Positions 1 to 7,071 are shown, counted from the first letter of the stretch. The stretch: 8,729 bases of DNA from Eubacteriales Family XIII. Incertae Sedis bacterium (GCA_031283865.1 JAITAX010000218.1:1-8729); one strand, 5' to 3'. Numbers and translations are program-made. Notes: a model not told the origin generated them from the sequence alone.

Positions 1-1
1 T

Positions 2-2275
2 TCCGTCTACGACGCGATGGTGCGCATGGCGCAGCCTTTCTCGATTCGCTACCCGCTCGTGGAGGGACAGGGCAACTTCGGCTCCGTGGACGGCGACAGC
101 GCGGCGGCCATGCGCTACACGGAAGCGCGCCTGAAACCGCTCGCCCTGCAACTGTTGCGCGACATCGACAAAGAAACCGTCGACTTCACGCCCAACTTTG
201 ACGGCGACGAAAAGGAACCCGCGGTCCTGCCCGCGCGCTTTCCGAACCTGCTCGTCAACGGCTCGAACGGCATCGCCGTCGGCATGGCAACATCCATTCC
301 GCCGCACAACCTCGGTGAAGTGATCGACGCGACGGTGAAGCTGATCGACGATCCCGAGGCCACGACGGAGGATTTGATCCGCATCGTCAAGGCGCCGGAT
401 TTCCCGACGGGCGCTGTCATACTCGGCAAAAATGGCGCAAAAGAGGCTTACCGCACGGGACACGGTCGCGTCATCGTCCGCTCCAAGACGGAGATAGAGG
501 AAACGAACAAGGGCAAGCAGCAGATCATCGTCACGGAGATCCCCTATCAGGTCAACAAGGCGACGCTGATCGAAAAGATTGCCGATCTCGTCAAGGAGAA
601 GCGGCTGGAGGGTATCAGCGCCATACGCGACGAATCCAACCGCCACGGTATGCGCATCGTCATAGAGCTCAAGCGGGACGCGAACACGCAGATCCTGCTA
701 AACCGCCTGTTCAAGCACACGCAGTTGCAGGAAAGCTACAGCATGATCCTCATCGCCCTCGTGAACGGCGAACCGAAGATGCTGAACTTGCGGCAGATTC
801 TCGAAGCATATCTGAAGCACCAGAAAGACGTCGTGACGCGGCGCAGCGCATTCGAGCTGAAGAAAGCGGAGGCGCGCGCCCACATCCTCGAGGGCCTGCG
901 CATCGCGCTGGACAACATCGACGAGGTCATCCGCATCATCCGCGAAAGCTACAACAACGCGCGGGAGCGGCTGATGGAGCGCTTCGGTCTCTCCGAGATA
1001 CAGGCGCAGTCCATACTCGAAATGCAGTTGCGCCGTTTGCAGGGACTTGAGCGTGAGAAAATCGACAGCGAATACGCAGAGCTGCAGAAGCAGATTGCCT
1101 ACCTGAAAGGTCTTTTGGAGGACGAGGGCAAGCTGATGAGCGTCATCCGCGAAGAGCTGCTTGAGATCAAAGAGAAATACGGGGACGCGCGGCGCACGAA
1201 AGTATCCGTGGACGCCGCGGAAATCGAAGAAGAGGACATGATCGAGGAGGGCAAGGTCGCCGTCACGCTGACGCACCTCGGCTACATCAAGCGCGTTTCG
1301 GCGGATATCTACAAGACGCAGAGGCGCGGCGGCAAGGGCGTCACGGGTCTCACGACGCGTGAAAACGACTTCGTGAAGAACCTCGTCATGACCTCCACGC
1401 ATGACTTCCTCATGTTCTTTACAAATACGGGCAAGGTCCACAAGATCAAAGCCTACGAGATCCCGGACGCGCAGCGCACGGCCAAGGGTACGCCCGCCGT
1501 CAACTTCCTCTCGCTGATGCAGCGCGAGCGAATCACGGCCATGATGCCCATTCGCGAATTTAGCGACGACAAATATCTGATCGCCGTAACGAAGTTCGGA
1601 TCGATCAAAAAGACGCCGCTGTCGCAGTTCGACACGAACCGGAAGAACGGCCTGATCGCAATTAGCCTGAAAGAGGGCGATGAGCTGATCGGCATTAAGC
1701 AGACGAGCGGCACGGGCAGCGTGATTATCGTCACGCGCAACGGCAAGTGCATCAGCTTCCACGAGGACGACGTGCGCGCCATGGGCCGCATGGCCGGCGG
1801 CGTGCGCGCGATCAAGCTGGAGGGCGACGACGAGGTTGTGGCTATGGAGCTTGCGGAGCAGGACGAGGAACTGCTCGTCGTCACGCAGAACGGCTTCGGC
1901 AAGCGGACGTCCGTAGAGGACTACAAGATTCAGACGCGCGGCGGCAAGGGCCTTTTGACCTACGACAAGGGCAAGTTCAAGAAGACGGGCGCGCTGATCG
2001 GCGCGATGGTCGTCAATGAGGACGACGAGATCCTGCTCATCAACTCCGACGGCATCATCATACGCATCAACGCCGGCGAGGTCTCCAAGCTGGGCCGCGC
2101 CACGCAGGGCGTCAAGATCATGAAAGTCGGGGAGGACACGAACATTATCGCGATGGCGAAAGTCATTCGCGAGGAGGACGACGACGAGGAAGACGGCGGC
2201 GAAGCGCCGAACGGCGACGCGAAATCCGACGGCGCCGCGGCGCCGGGCGAGCAGCTCTCGCTCGACACGGAGTAG
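2..2275 (+). CDS. gyrA: DNA gyrase subunit A (5'-truncated by window edge)
   Basis: Type II topoisomerase subunit that cuts and rejoins DNA and, with GyrB, introduces negative supercoils using ATP. The reading frame is open from base 2, and the first residues (SVYDAMVRMAQ) match the quinolone-resistance region just after E. coli Ser83, so about 83 N-terminal residues lie outside the window. The active-site tyrosine is in AAMRYTE (Tyr codon 116-118), 35 residues after the Asp equivalent to E. coli Asp87, the same spacing as in E. coli. A GyrA box QRRGGKG at 1319-1339 starts the DNA-wrapping C-terminal domain and argues for GyrA rather than ParC. A second, related QTRGGKG lies at 1931-1951. The protein ends in an acidic, Gly/Ala-rich tail. 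The visible 757 residues imply a full length near 840, normal for the family. It heads a closely spaced + strand gene series; the anti-sigma gene begins 18 bases after its stop. Confidence 0.97.
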   Translation, partial: SVYDAMVRMAQPFSIRYPLVEGQGNFGSVDGDSAAAMRYTEARLKPLALQLLRDIDKETVDFTPNFDGDEKEPAVLPARFPNLLVNGSNGIAVGMATSIPPHNLGEVIDATVKLIDDPEATTEDLIRIVKAPDFPTGAVILGKNGAKEAYRTGHGRVIVRSKTEIEETNKGKQQIIVTEIPYQVNKATLIEKIADLVKEKRLEGISAIRDESNRHGMRIVIELKRDANTQILLNRLFKHTQLQESYSMILIALVNGEPKMLNLRQILEAYLKHQKDVVTRRSAFELKKAEARAHILEGLRIALDNIDEVIRIIRESYNNARERLMERFGLSEIQAQSILEMQLRRLQGLEREKIDSEYAELQKQIAYLKGLLEDEGKLMSVIREELLEIKEKYGDARRTKVSVDAAEIEEEDMIEEGKVAVTLTHLGYIKRVSADIYKTQRRGGKGVTGLTTRENDFVKNLVMTSTHDFLMFFTNTGKVHKIKAYEIPDAQRTAKGTPAVNFLSLMQRERITAMMPIREFSDDKYLIAVTKFGSIKKTPLSQFDTNRKNGLIAISLKEGDELIGIKQTSGTGSVIIVTRNGKCISFHEDDVRAMGRMAGGVRAIKLEGDDEVVAMELAEQDEELLVVTQNGFGKRTSVEDYKIQTRGGKGLLTYDKGKFKKTGALIGAMVVNEDDEILLINSDGIIIRINAGEVSKLGRATQGVKIMKVGEDTNIIAMAKVIREEDDDEEDGGEAPNGDAKSDGAAAPGEQLSLDTE

Positions 2276-2293
2276 GAAACGAAAGGGGATAAA

Positions 2294-2704
2294 ATGGCGG
2301 ATATACTGAAATTCATGATACCCGGAAAGCCGGAGTACGTCAGAACGGTAAGGCTTGCCATTTCATCCTTGGCGGGCGGCGCGGGCTTCGACATCGAGGC
2401 GGTTGAAGATATCATGATGGCTGTTTCGGAGGCTTGTTCAAACCTCGTATGCCACGGTGTCTGTACGCGGGACGCGTCCTACGAGGTTTCCTGTGAAATG
2501 TTTGGCGACCGCATCGTGATACGCGTCGAAAATTCGCCCGACGGCTGCGAGGAAAGCGCGCGCGCGGAGCAGCGGCCCGTCTCGTTTCACGAGGGCGGCA
2601 TCGGCTTGAACATCATCAAGGCGCTGATGGACGAGGTGGATGTGCTTTCGGACGCGGGACGCGGTATGCGGATACAGATGATTAAATATGTAGGCGAAAA
2701 CTGA
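2294..2704 (+). CDS. rsbW: RsbW/SpoIIAB-type anti-sigma factor (GHKL serine kinase fold)
   Basis: A 136-residue single-domain GHKL ATPase of the RsbW/SpoIIAB family. Members bind a SigB- or SigF-type sigma factor and keep it inactive, and are titrated by an anti-anti-sigma protein that they also phosphorylate. The N-box is clear: VSEACSN, with Glu46 and Asn50 at the same numbers as the key SpoIIAB residues. The glycine-rich G2 segment GGIGLNIIKALMDEVDV (101-117) closely resembles the family consensus. Length is typical (SpoIIAB 146, RsbW 160). Where the G1 box normally has Asp-x-Gly, this protein reads VENSPDG, so Asn80 may replace the adenine-contacting Asp. The start is supported by AAAGGGG five to six bases upstream of ATG 2294. 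The gene sits between gyrA and a cognate-type sigma gene, which fits a sigma/anti-sigma pair. Whether it is functionally RsbW or SpoIIAB cannot be decided here. No RsbV/SpoIIAA gene is present beside it. Confidence 0.85.
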   Translation: MADILKFMIPGKPEYVRTVRLAISSLAGGAGFDIEAVEDIMMAVSEACSNLVCHGVCTRDASYEVSCEMFGDRIVIRVENSPDGCEESARAEQRPVSFHEGGIGLNIIKALMDEVDVLSDAGRGMRIQMIKYVGEN

Positions 2705-2740
2705 CCGGGCGGCGGCGAATCCAAATGAACGACTTTAAAA

Positions 2741-2745
2741 AGGGA
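2741..2745 (+). promoter_or_regulatory. Ribosome binding site deciding the sigma-factor start
   Basis: AGGGA (in AAAAAGGGA) lies six bases before ATG 2752, mirroring the site in front of the anti-sigma gene. The earlier in-frame ATG at 2725 has only a GGCGGCG stretch before it, with weak similarity to a Shine-Dalgarno sequence, and would add nine residues that look unlike a sigma N-terminus. I therefore place the start at 2752. Confidence 0.6.
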
Positions 2746-2751
2746 CAGAAT

Positions 2752-3510
2752 ATGGACTCCGGCAACGCGAAAGCGATCAGCAATAAGGAGCTATTTGAAC
2801 AATACAGCCGAACGAAAAACCTTGAACTAAGAAATGAAATCATCGAAAAATACCTGTACTTGGTCGATATCCTGATCAAGAAGTATTTGAATAAGGGCAT
2901 GGACTACGACGATCTGTATCAGGTCGGGGCTATGGCCCTTATTTTTGCCGTTGAGCGCTACGATGTTTCCAAGGGATTCGAGTTCACGAGCTTCGCAACG
3001 CCTACCATCATCGGCGAGATCAAGCGCTATTTTCGCGACAAGGGCTGGGCCATGAAAGTGCCGCGCCGCCTCAAGGAGATCTCCTCGCAGATCCCCGCGA
3101 TCAAAGAGGACCTCTACGGAAAGTTGTTCAGAAACCCGACCGTGCCGGAGCTGGCGGAAGCGCTCGGCCACAGCGAGGACGACGTGCTGGAGGCCCTTGA
3201 AAGCGGCCGGGCCTACGGCGCCTACTCGCTGAACCAAAGCGTCGAAGAGCCGGGCGAGCAGGGCGAGATCCCCTCGCTCGAACGCTTCACGGGCATAGAG
3301 GACAAGGGCTACGCGAGCTTTGAGAACGCCGAGATCATCAAAAAGGTGCTGGACGGCCTGAGCGAAAAGGAGAAAGAGATCTTTCACCTGCGCTTTATCA
3401 ACAACAACACGCAGCAGGAAATCGCGGACGAGATGGGCGTTTCCCAGATGACGATTTCCCGCCTCGAACGGCTGATTAAGAAGAAGTTTAAGGACGAATA
3501 CCTGCGGTGA
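2752..3510 (+). CDS. sigB: SigB/SigF/SigG-family RNA polymerase sigma factor
   Basis: Alternative (group 3) sigma-70 factor of 252 residues, directing RNA polymerase to a stress or developmental regulon. Region 2 contains DDLYQVG (53-59), which contacts the core enzyme, followed by FTSFATPTIIGEIKR (78-92) and FRDKGWAMKVPRR (94-106), the -10 recognition and region 3.0 signature characteristic of SigB/SigF proteins. Region 3.1 spans about 115-155. Region 4.2 carries the helix-turn-helix for -35 recognition (TQQEIADEMGVSQMTISRLER, about 220-240). Length matches B. subtilis SigF (255) and SigB (262). It follows the anti-sigma gene by 47 bases, the order seen in rsbW-sigB and spoIIAB-sigF operons. 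The gyrA neighbourhood recalls Clostridioides difficile, where rsbV-rsbW-sigB lies a short way downstream of gyrA (from memory), so SigB is preferred, but SigF-like identity cannot be excluded. ATG 2725 is a less likely alternative start. Confidence 0.88.
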   Translation: MDSGNAKAISNKELFEQYSRTKNLELRNEIIEKYLYLVDILIKKYLNKGMDYDDLYQVGAMALIFAVERYDVSKGFEFTSFATPTIIGEIKRYFRDKGWAMKVPRRLKEISSQIPAIKEDLYGKLFRNPTVPELAEALGHSEDDVLEALESGRAYGAYSLNQSVEEPGEQGEIPSLERFTGIEDKGYASFENAEIIKKVLDGLSEKEKEIFHLRFINNNTQQEIADEMGVSQMTISRLERLIKKKFKDEYLR

Positions 3511-3511
3511 G

Positions 3512-3544
3512 GCGCGAATTTCAGCGGTAAGGCCGTTTTCGCGC
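3512..3544 (+). repeat. Imperfect inverted repeat between sigma gene and coaB
   Basis: GCGCGAA at 3512-3518 is complementary to TTCGCGC at 3538-3544, with a small inner CGG/CCG pairing (3525-3527 with 3533-3535). The hairpin begins one base after the sigma-factor stop codon. No T-run follows on the + strand, so it is not a standard intrinsic terminator. It could slow transcription, stabilise an mRNA end, or be chance in GC-rich DNA. Confidence 0.3.
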
Positions 3545-3574
3545 GACAGTTACGGCAGGCAGCGGGGGTAAACT

Positions 3575-4345
3575 ATGAATATTTTGGTTACCGCCGGCGG
3601 AACCGGCGAAAAAATCGATCACGTCAGAAGCATTACGAACCTGTCCACAGGGCGGCTTTCGCGCATCGTCGCCGAAACCCTTGCGGCTCGGGACGAAACG
3701 GAACGCATTCTGTACGTCTGCGGGGAAAGGGCGCTGCGTCCGCGCTGCGAAAAAGCGGAGGTCTTTCCCGTGGGCGGCGCGGCGGATCTGGCAGAAACCG
3801 TGACGGCGCTGTGCCAAAGGCACAGGATTGACGCGATCATACACGCGATGGCGGTCAGCGACTACAGCGTGCGAACGGTGTCCACCTGCGGCGCGCTTGC
3901 GGAAAGCGCGCTGTCCCTGCTCGGCGCCGCAGAGAACGCGGGACTTGCGGCGGACGCTTCGCGCGCCGCGCTGCGCGACGCTTTCCTGCGCGCGGAGGGC
4001 TTTCCGCGCGACGGTAAGATTCCGTCCGATGTGGACGACCTCGTGATCCTCCTGCAGCGGACGCCCAAGGTCATCTCGATGCTGCGCGGCTTGGCGCCGC
4101 GCTCCGTCCTCATCGGTTTTAAGCTGCTCGACGGCGTGACGGAGGCGCAGTTGATCGAAACGGCGCAGGCCCTGCTGCTGCGAAACGACTGCGATTTCGT
4201 GCTGGCGAACGATCTGCGGCAGATAAGCGGCGCCGCGCACGTCGGGCATTTGCTCGGACGTGACGGGCGCTATACGACATACGGCGACAAGGAAGCGATT
4301 GCGCACGGCATAGCCGAGGCGCTCTTTCACGGGAGGGAAGCATGA
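3575..4345 (+). CDS. coaB: Phosphopantothenate-cysteine ligase, stand-alone type
   Basis: Second of the two catalytic domains needed to turn 4'-phosphopantothenate into 4'-phosphopantetheine: it activates the substrate with a nucleotide (usually CTP in bacteria) and couples cysteine, feeding coenzyme A synthesis in the cytoplasm. The Rossmann-type start ILVTAGGTGEKID is followed by VRSITNLSTG (17-26), where Arg18 and Asn22 have the spacing of E. coli Arg206 and Asn210. AMAVSDYS (91-98), Lys148 in DGKIPSDVDDLVI, GFKLL (181-185) and ANDL (211-214) are further family motifs. It resembles the separate streptococcal-type CoaB rather than the C-terminal half of a fused CoaBC. At 256 residues it is longer than the roughly 230 I recall for those proteins; the extra length falls in an Ala-rich stretch at about 104-145. 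GGGGG lies six bases before the ATG. Its stop overlaps the coaC start by four bases, implying translational coupling with the enzyme of the next step. Confidence 0.9.
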   Translation: MNILVTAGGTGEKIDHVRSITNLSTGRLSRIVAETLAARDETERILYVCGERALRPRCEKAEVFPVGGAADLAETVTALCQRHRIDAIIHAMAVSDYSVRTVSTCGALAESALSLLGAAENAGLAADASRAALRDAFLRAEGFPRDGKIPSDVDDLVILLQRTPKVISMLRGLAPRSVLIGFKLLDGVTEAQLIETAQALLLRNDCDFVLANDLRQISGAAHVGHLLGRDGRYTTYGDKEAIAHGIAEALFHGREA

Positions 4346-4887
4346 ACGGCAAAACCGTACTGCTCGGTGTGACGGGCAGCATTGCGGCGTACAAGGCGGC
4401 GGACATTGCGAATGATTTAACAAAATCGGGTTATACGGTGCGCGCGATCATGACGAAAGCCGCGACGGCGTTCATCACGCCGCTCACGCTGCAAACGCTG
4501 ACGAAAGGCAAGGTCTATACGGAGCTGTTCGAGCCTGTTGCGTATGAGGACGTGCGGCATATCTCGCTGGCCCGGCAGGCCGATCTGTGCCTGATCGCGC
4601 CGGCTACGGCGAACATCATCGGAAAGCTCGCCGCCGGGATTGCGGACGACATGCTCACGACGGTGTTTGCCGCCCTGCGCGGCGTTCCCGTTCTGATCTG
4701 CCCCGCGATGAACACGGCGATGTACGAAAATCCCATAACGCAGGGAAACATCGAAAGGCTGAAAGCGGCGGGCTGTCGCTTCGTCGAACCGCGGGAGGCC
4801 CTGCTGGCCTGCGGCGATCTCGGCAGGGGTGCCTTGGCGGACGTTGAAACGATCACAGCCGCGGCAAAGGCCCTGCTCGAAGCCTGA
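4342..4887 (+). CDS. coaC: Phosphopantothenoylcysteine decarboxylase (FMN flavoprotein)
   Basis: HFCD-family flavoprotein that oxidatively decarboxylates phosphopantothenoylcysteine, the product of the upstream ligase, to phosphopantetheine. At 181 residues it is a complete single-domain enzyme. TGSIAAYK (11-18) is the FMN-binding start; His73 in EDVRHISLA is the expected active-site histidine; APATAN (86-91) and AGIADDMLTT (98-107) are conserved flavin-site segments; PAMNTAMYENP (121-131) is the substrate-recognition signature with Asn124; and Cys157 in ACGDLGRGAL matches the catalytic cysteine of the flexible flap. All key residues are present, so activity is expected. Translation probably starts by coupling through the ATGA overlap with coaB, helped by GGGAGGG four bases before the ATG. 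The gene ends one base from the stop of the opposing DUF523 gene, leaving no room for a private terminator. Confidence 0.94.
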   Translation: MNGKTVLLGVTGSIAAYKAADIANDLTKSGYTVRAIMTKAATAFITPLTLQTLTKGKVYTELFEPVAYEDVRHISLARQADLCLIAPATANIIGKLAAGIADDMLTTVFAALRGVPVLICPAMNTAMYENPITQGNIERLKAAGCRFVEPREALLACGDLGRGALADVETITAAAKALLEA

Positions 4888-4888
4888 T

Positions 4889-5356
4889 CTAATCGCCGTC
4901 CCCGTCTGCGAGCAGGCGCGCGGCCTCGTCCAAATCCTCCTCTCCGAGCACGGTGAAACCCGCGTTTCGCAGGTATTCCGCGGTCAAACCCTGTCCTTTT
5001 TTCTTCAGGCCGCTGAATGTGCCGTCGTGGATGTATTTGCTGCCGCAGGAGGGACTGCCCTGCTTCAGGATCGCAAAGGCGACGGCGTGTTCCCGCGCGA
5101 GCCGGAGCGCTTCCGCCGCGCCCGCCGCGTATTCGCGCGTGACATCCTTTCCGGATTCCGTCCGCACGCGGTCGCCGACGCGCTGCGCCGCGGGCCGCGG
5201 CGTCGTCAGGCCGCCGAACACCTCCGGACAGACGGGAAGCAGTCTGCCCTCCGCTTTCCATCGCAGGAAGCGCGGGTCGGTCTCGCGGATGTCCGCGCCG
5301 TCGTACCGGACGGCGCGCCCGCCGTATAGGCATTCGCTGACTAATATCTTCTTCAT
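4889..5356 (-). CDS. DUF523 family protein (YbbK-like), function unknown
   Basis: A 155-residue cytoplasmic protein with the DUF523 layout: an N-terminal MKKILVSECLYGG with Cys9 and a following RYDG, then CPEVFGGLTTPRPAAQ, a GKDVT segment, and ILKQGSPSCGSKYIHDGTF with KGQGLTAEYL towards the C-terminus. The three conserved cysteine sites (SECL, VCPE, SPSCG) suggest metal or Fe-S binding, which is inference; the family's biochemical role is not established to my knowledge. No signal peptide or membrane segment is seen. The ATG at 5356 matches the family's N-terminus; an upstream in-frame TTG at 5398 would add 14 unlike residues and was rejected. AAAAGGGGG lies upstream at a slightly long spacing of 11 bases. 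It is on the same strand as the permease but behind that gene's terminator, and I see no convincing promoter in the 54 bases between, so terminator read-through may drive it. It converges on coaC. Confidence 0.85.
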   Translation of the reverse strand: MKKILVSECLYGGRAVRYDGADIRETDPRFLRWKAEGRLLPVCPEVFGGLTTPRPAAQRVGDRVRTESGKDVTREYAAGAAEALRLAREHAVAFAILKQGSPSCGSKYIHDGTFSGLKKKGQGLTAEYLRNAGFTVLGEEDLDEAARLLADGDGD

Positions 5357-5409
5357 ATCGAACGCAACCCCCTTTTGCCGCGCGCAGCGCAGCGCCAAAA
5401 GCTGTCATG

Positions 5410-5448
5410 AAAACGAAAGGGCCGCCTCGGTTTAAGACGGCCCTTTCG
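5410..5448 (-). terminator. Intrinsic terminator of the AAT-type permease gene
   Basis: A perfect 11-base-pair stem (5414-5424 with 5438-5448, CGAAAGGGCCG and its complement) with a 13-base loop. On the - strand it is followed directly by TTTT at 5410-5413, whereas the + strand side has no T-run, so it acts on the - strand. It lies 34 bases after the permease stop codon. A small CGGCG/CGCCG hairpin (5456-5470) lies between the stop and the main stem. It separates the permease from the DUF523 gene. Confidence 0.85.
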
Positions 5449-5482
5449 CTGCGAACGGCGGTTCTCGCCGCGCGCCGGAAGC

Positions 5483-7018
5483 TTAATTCTTCTTAGGGAA
5501 CTTCTGATTAAAGGTGACCTCGTCCGCGCCGATTACGATGGTCGTGCGAATCTTGCCGCGCCGCTTCTGGATCACGAAGATCACGATGGGTACGATAATG
5601 ATGATCATCGACAGGATGAAGATATCGAGACCGCCCTCCTCGAAGATCAGCATAATCATTGCGGCGACCTGCAGGACAATCGCAAAGTATTCGAGCCACG
5701 GATACCAAATGGCTTTCACGCTCAGCACCTCCTGCGGATTGTAACCCCGCTCCTTGAGCCGCTTGCGGAACAGGATCTGCGAATACAGTATGCCCACCCA
5801 GCACAGCGTTCCCGTGAAGCCGGCGATGCCGACAAGCGCCGTATAGAGGGGCATGTCGCCGCCCCACCAACCCAGCTCGTCGATGCCGAAGCCGAGGATG
5901 AACACGAGCCAGATCGGAACGAGCGTGAACAGCGTCGCGTTCTGCGGCGTATTGAAGCGGTTCAGATTGGACAGGAACTTGGGCGCGAGACCCTCAACGG
6001 AAAGTCCGTAGAGCGAGCGGACCGTGCCGTAAAAGCCCGAGTTCGCGCAGCTGAACGCGGCGATCATCGTCACGACGGTGAACAACTGGGAACCCCAGGT
6101 GAAGCCGTAATGGTAGAGCGCGTCCGCGAACACGGATTTTTCGATATTGCCCTCAAAGTACGGCATGATGAGCGTGAGCACGAAGATCGGTATGAGGTAG
6201 ATCAGGATGATGCGATAGGCGACGCGCTTGCAAGCCAGCGGGACGTTTTTTTCGGGATTTTGCGTTTCCGCGGCGGAAAGCCCGACGATCTCAGAGCCTT
6301 GAAAGTTCACGAGCGTCCAGATCATCAGCGTAATCATAACCATGCCGCCCTCGGGGAAGAGCTTCGAGAGCACGCTCCCCTCTCCCGCCAACATGATGCT
6401 CGTGCCGATGAAACCCGCGTCGCCGCCCCATTCGCGCACATCGCTCGCGACAAGGCCGAGCCAGATGCAGATGCCGCAGATCACGAACAGAACGATGGCG
6501 ATGATCTTGATGATAGCCATGATGGATTCGACGTGGCCGAACCATTTGACATGATAGATGTTGATGAAAGTCAAGAGCGCCAGCGCCAGGACACCCCACA
6601 GGAAAGTGGCGCCCGTTCCCATCTCCAGGCCGAAGATCTCGTTCAGCAGCGAATTGACGAAGATGGCGGTTGCAAGGGCCTCTGAGGGGATATAGCATAC
6701 CCAGTTGGCCCAGAAAGCCCAGCCGATGCCGGCCGAAGCCGTATCGCCCATAAATTCCCTCGTGTAAGAAACAAAGGAGCCGCGCCTTGGGATATTAACC
6801 AATAATTCCGCGAAGGACTGCATTACACCGAAAATCGTAAGACCCGCGACGGCGTAAGTGAGCAGCACGGCGCCGGGTCCGAGCGATGCGTAGGTGTCAC
6901 CGAGTTCTAAAAAATAACAGGATCCTATGATCCCTCCGAGCGCAATGAGCGAAACATGCCACGGCAGTATGCCGCGCGTCAGCGTTCGTTCGCTCGTTTC
7001 TACAGTTCTTTCGTCCAT
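5483..7018 (-). CDS. APC-superfamily amino acid permease (AAT/LysP-GabP-like)
   Basis: Integral membrane transporter of 511 residues, probably a proton-coupled amino acid importer; the substrate cannot be read from sequence. The N-terminal cytoplasmic tail leads to the first membrane helix with ALGGIIGS (about 26-33), the unwound substrate-binding glycine motif of the fold. The family signatures FAELLVNIPRRGSFVSY (about 69-85) and FQGSEIVGLSAAETQNPEKNVP (middle of the protein) are both clear and typical of the amino acid transporter (AAT) branch. About 12 hydrophobic segments are visible, ending in a basic tail (KRRGK, KFPKK). I chose ATG 7018 because AAAGGG (7027-7032) is eight bases upstream of it, but only two bases from the alternative ATG at 7024, which would add Met-Gly. 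It has its own candidate promoter and a strong terminator, so it is probably monocistronic. It follows another permease gene but is not its close paralogue. Confidence 0.92.
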   Translation of the reverse strand: MDERTVETSERTLTRGILPWHVSLIALGGIIGSCYFLELGDTYASLGPGAVLLTYAVAGLTIFGVMQSFAELLVNIPRRGSFVSYTREFMGDTASAGIGWAFWANWVCYIPSEALATAIFVNSLLNEIFGLEMGTGATFLWGVLALALLTFINIYHVKWFGHVESIMAIIKIIAIVLFVICGICIWLGLVASDVREWGGDAGFIGTSIMLAGEGSVLSKLFPEGGMVMITLMIWTLVNFQGSEIVGLSAAETQNPEKNVPLACKRVAYRIILIYLIPIFVLTLIMPYFEGNIEKSVFADALYHYGFTWGSQLFTVVTMIAAFSCANSGFYGTVRSLYGLSVEGLAPKFLSNLNRFNTPQNATLFTLVPIWLVFILGFGIDELGWWGGDMPLYTALVGIAGFTGTLCWVGILYSQILFRKRLKERGYNPQEVLSVKAIWYPWLEYFAIVLQVAAMIMLIFEEGGLDIFILSMIIIIVPIVIFVIQKRRGKIRTTIVIGADEVTFNQKFPKKN

Positions 7019-7042
7019 ACCCATTTCCCTTTCTTTTGTTTA

Positions 7043-7071
7043 AGTATAAAAAATAAAAATAAAAAAATAAA
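7043..7071 (-). promoter_or_regulatory. Candidate promoter of the AAT-type permease
   Basis: On the - strand TATACT (7043-7048) is one mismatch from the -10 consensus and would start transcription near 7036, giving a leader of about 18 bases that contains the AAAGGG ribosome site. A 17-base spacer puts the -35 element at 7066-7071, reading TTTATT, a poor match to TTGACA. The spacer and -35 lie inside a T-rich tract that could act like an UP element or ease melting. Assigned by sequence alone. Confidence 0.45.

Noticed and set aside
11..13. Quinolone-resistance mutation in gyrA
   Set aside because: The Asp equivalent to E. coli Asp87 is present, and the Ser83 position lies just outside the window, so no resistance change can be claimed.
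698..1762. A 354-codon open frame on the - strand opposite gyrA
   Set aside because: It is the antisense shadow of a strongly conserved gyrA frame in GC-rich DNA; its translation has no recognisable domain and low-complexity composition.
2725..2727. Upstream ATG as sigma-factor start
   Set aside because: It lacks a good ribosome site, while ATG 2752 has AGGGA at six bases and gives the normal family length.
3521..4423. A 300-codon - strand open frame opposite coaB
   Set aside because: It overlaps coaB and the coaC start, both confirmed by motifs; the antisense translation resembles nothing I know.
5357..5398. TTG-initiated N-terminal extension of the DUF523 protein
   Set aside because: The family begins at the MKKILVSECL segment, and the extra 14 residues would be read from the ribosome-site region.
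6110..6685. A 191-codon + strand open frame opposite the AAT-type permease
   Set aside because: Its product is very rich in Asp, His, Arg and Glu, the expected antisense of a hydrophobic membrane protein; no ribosome site and no domain.
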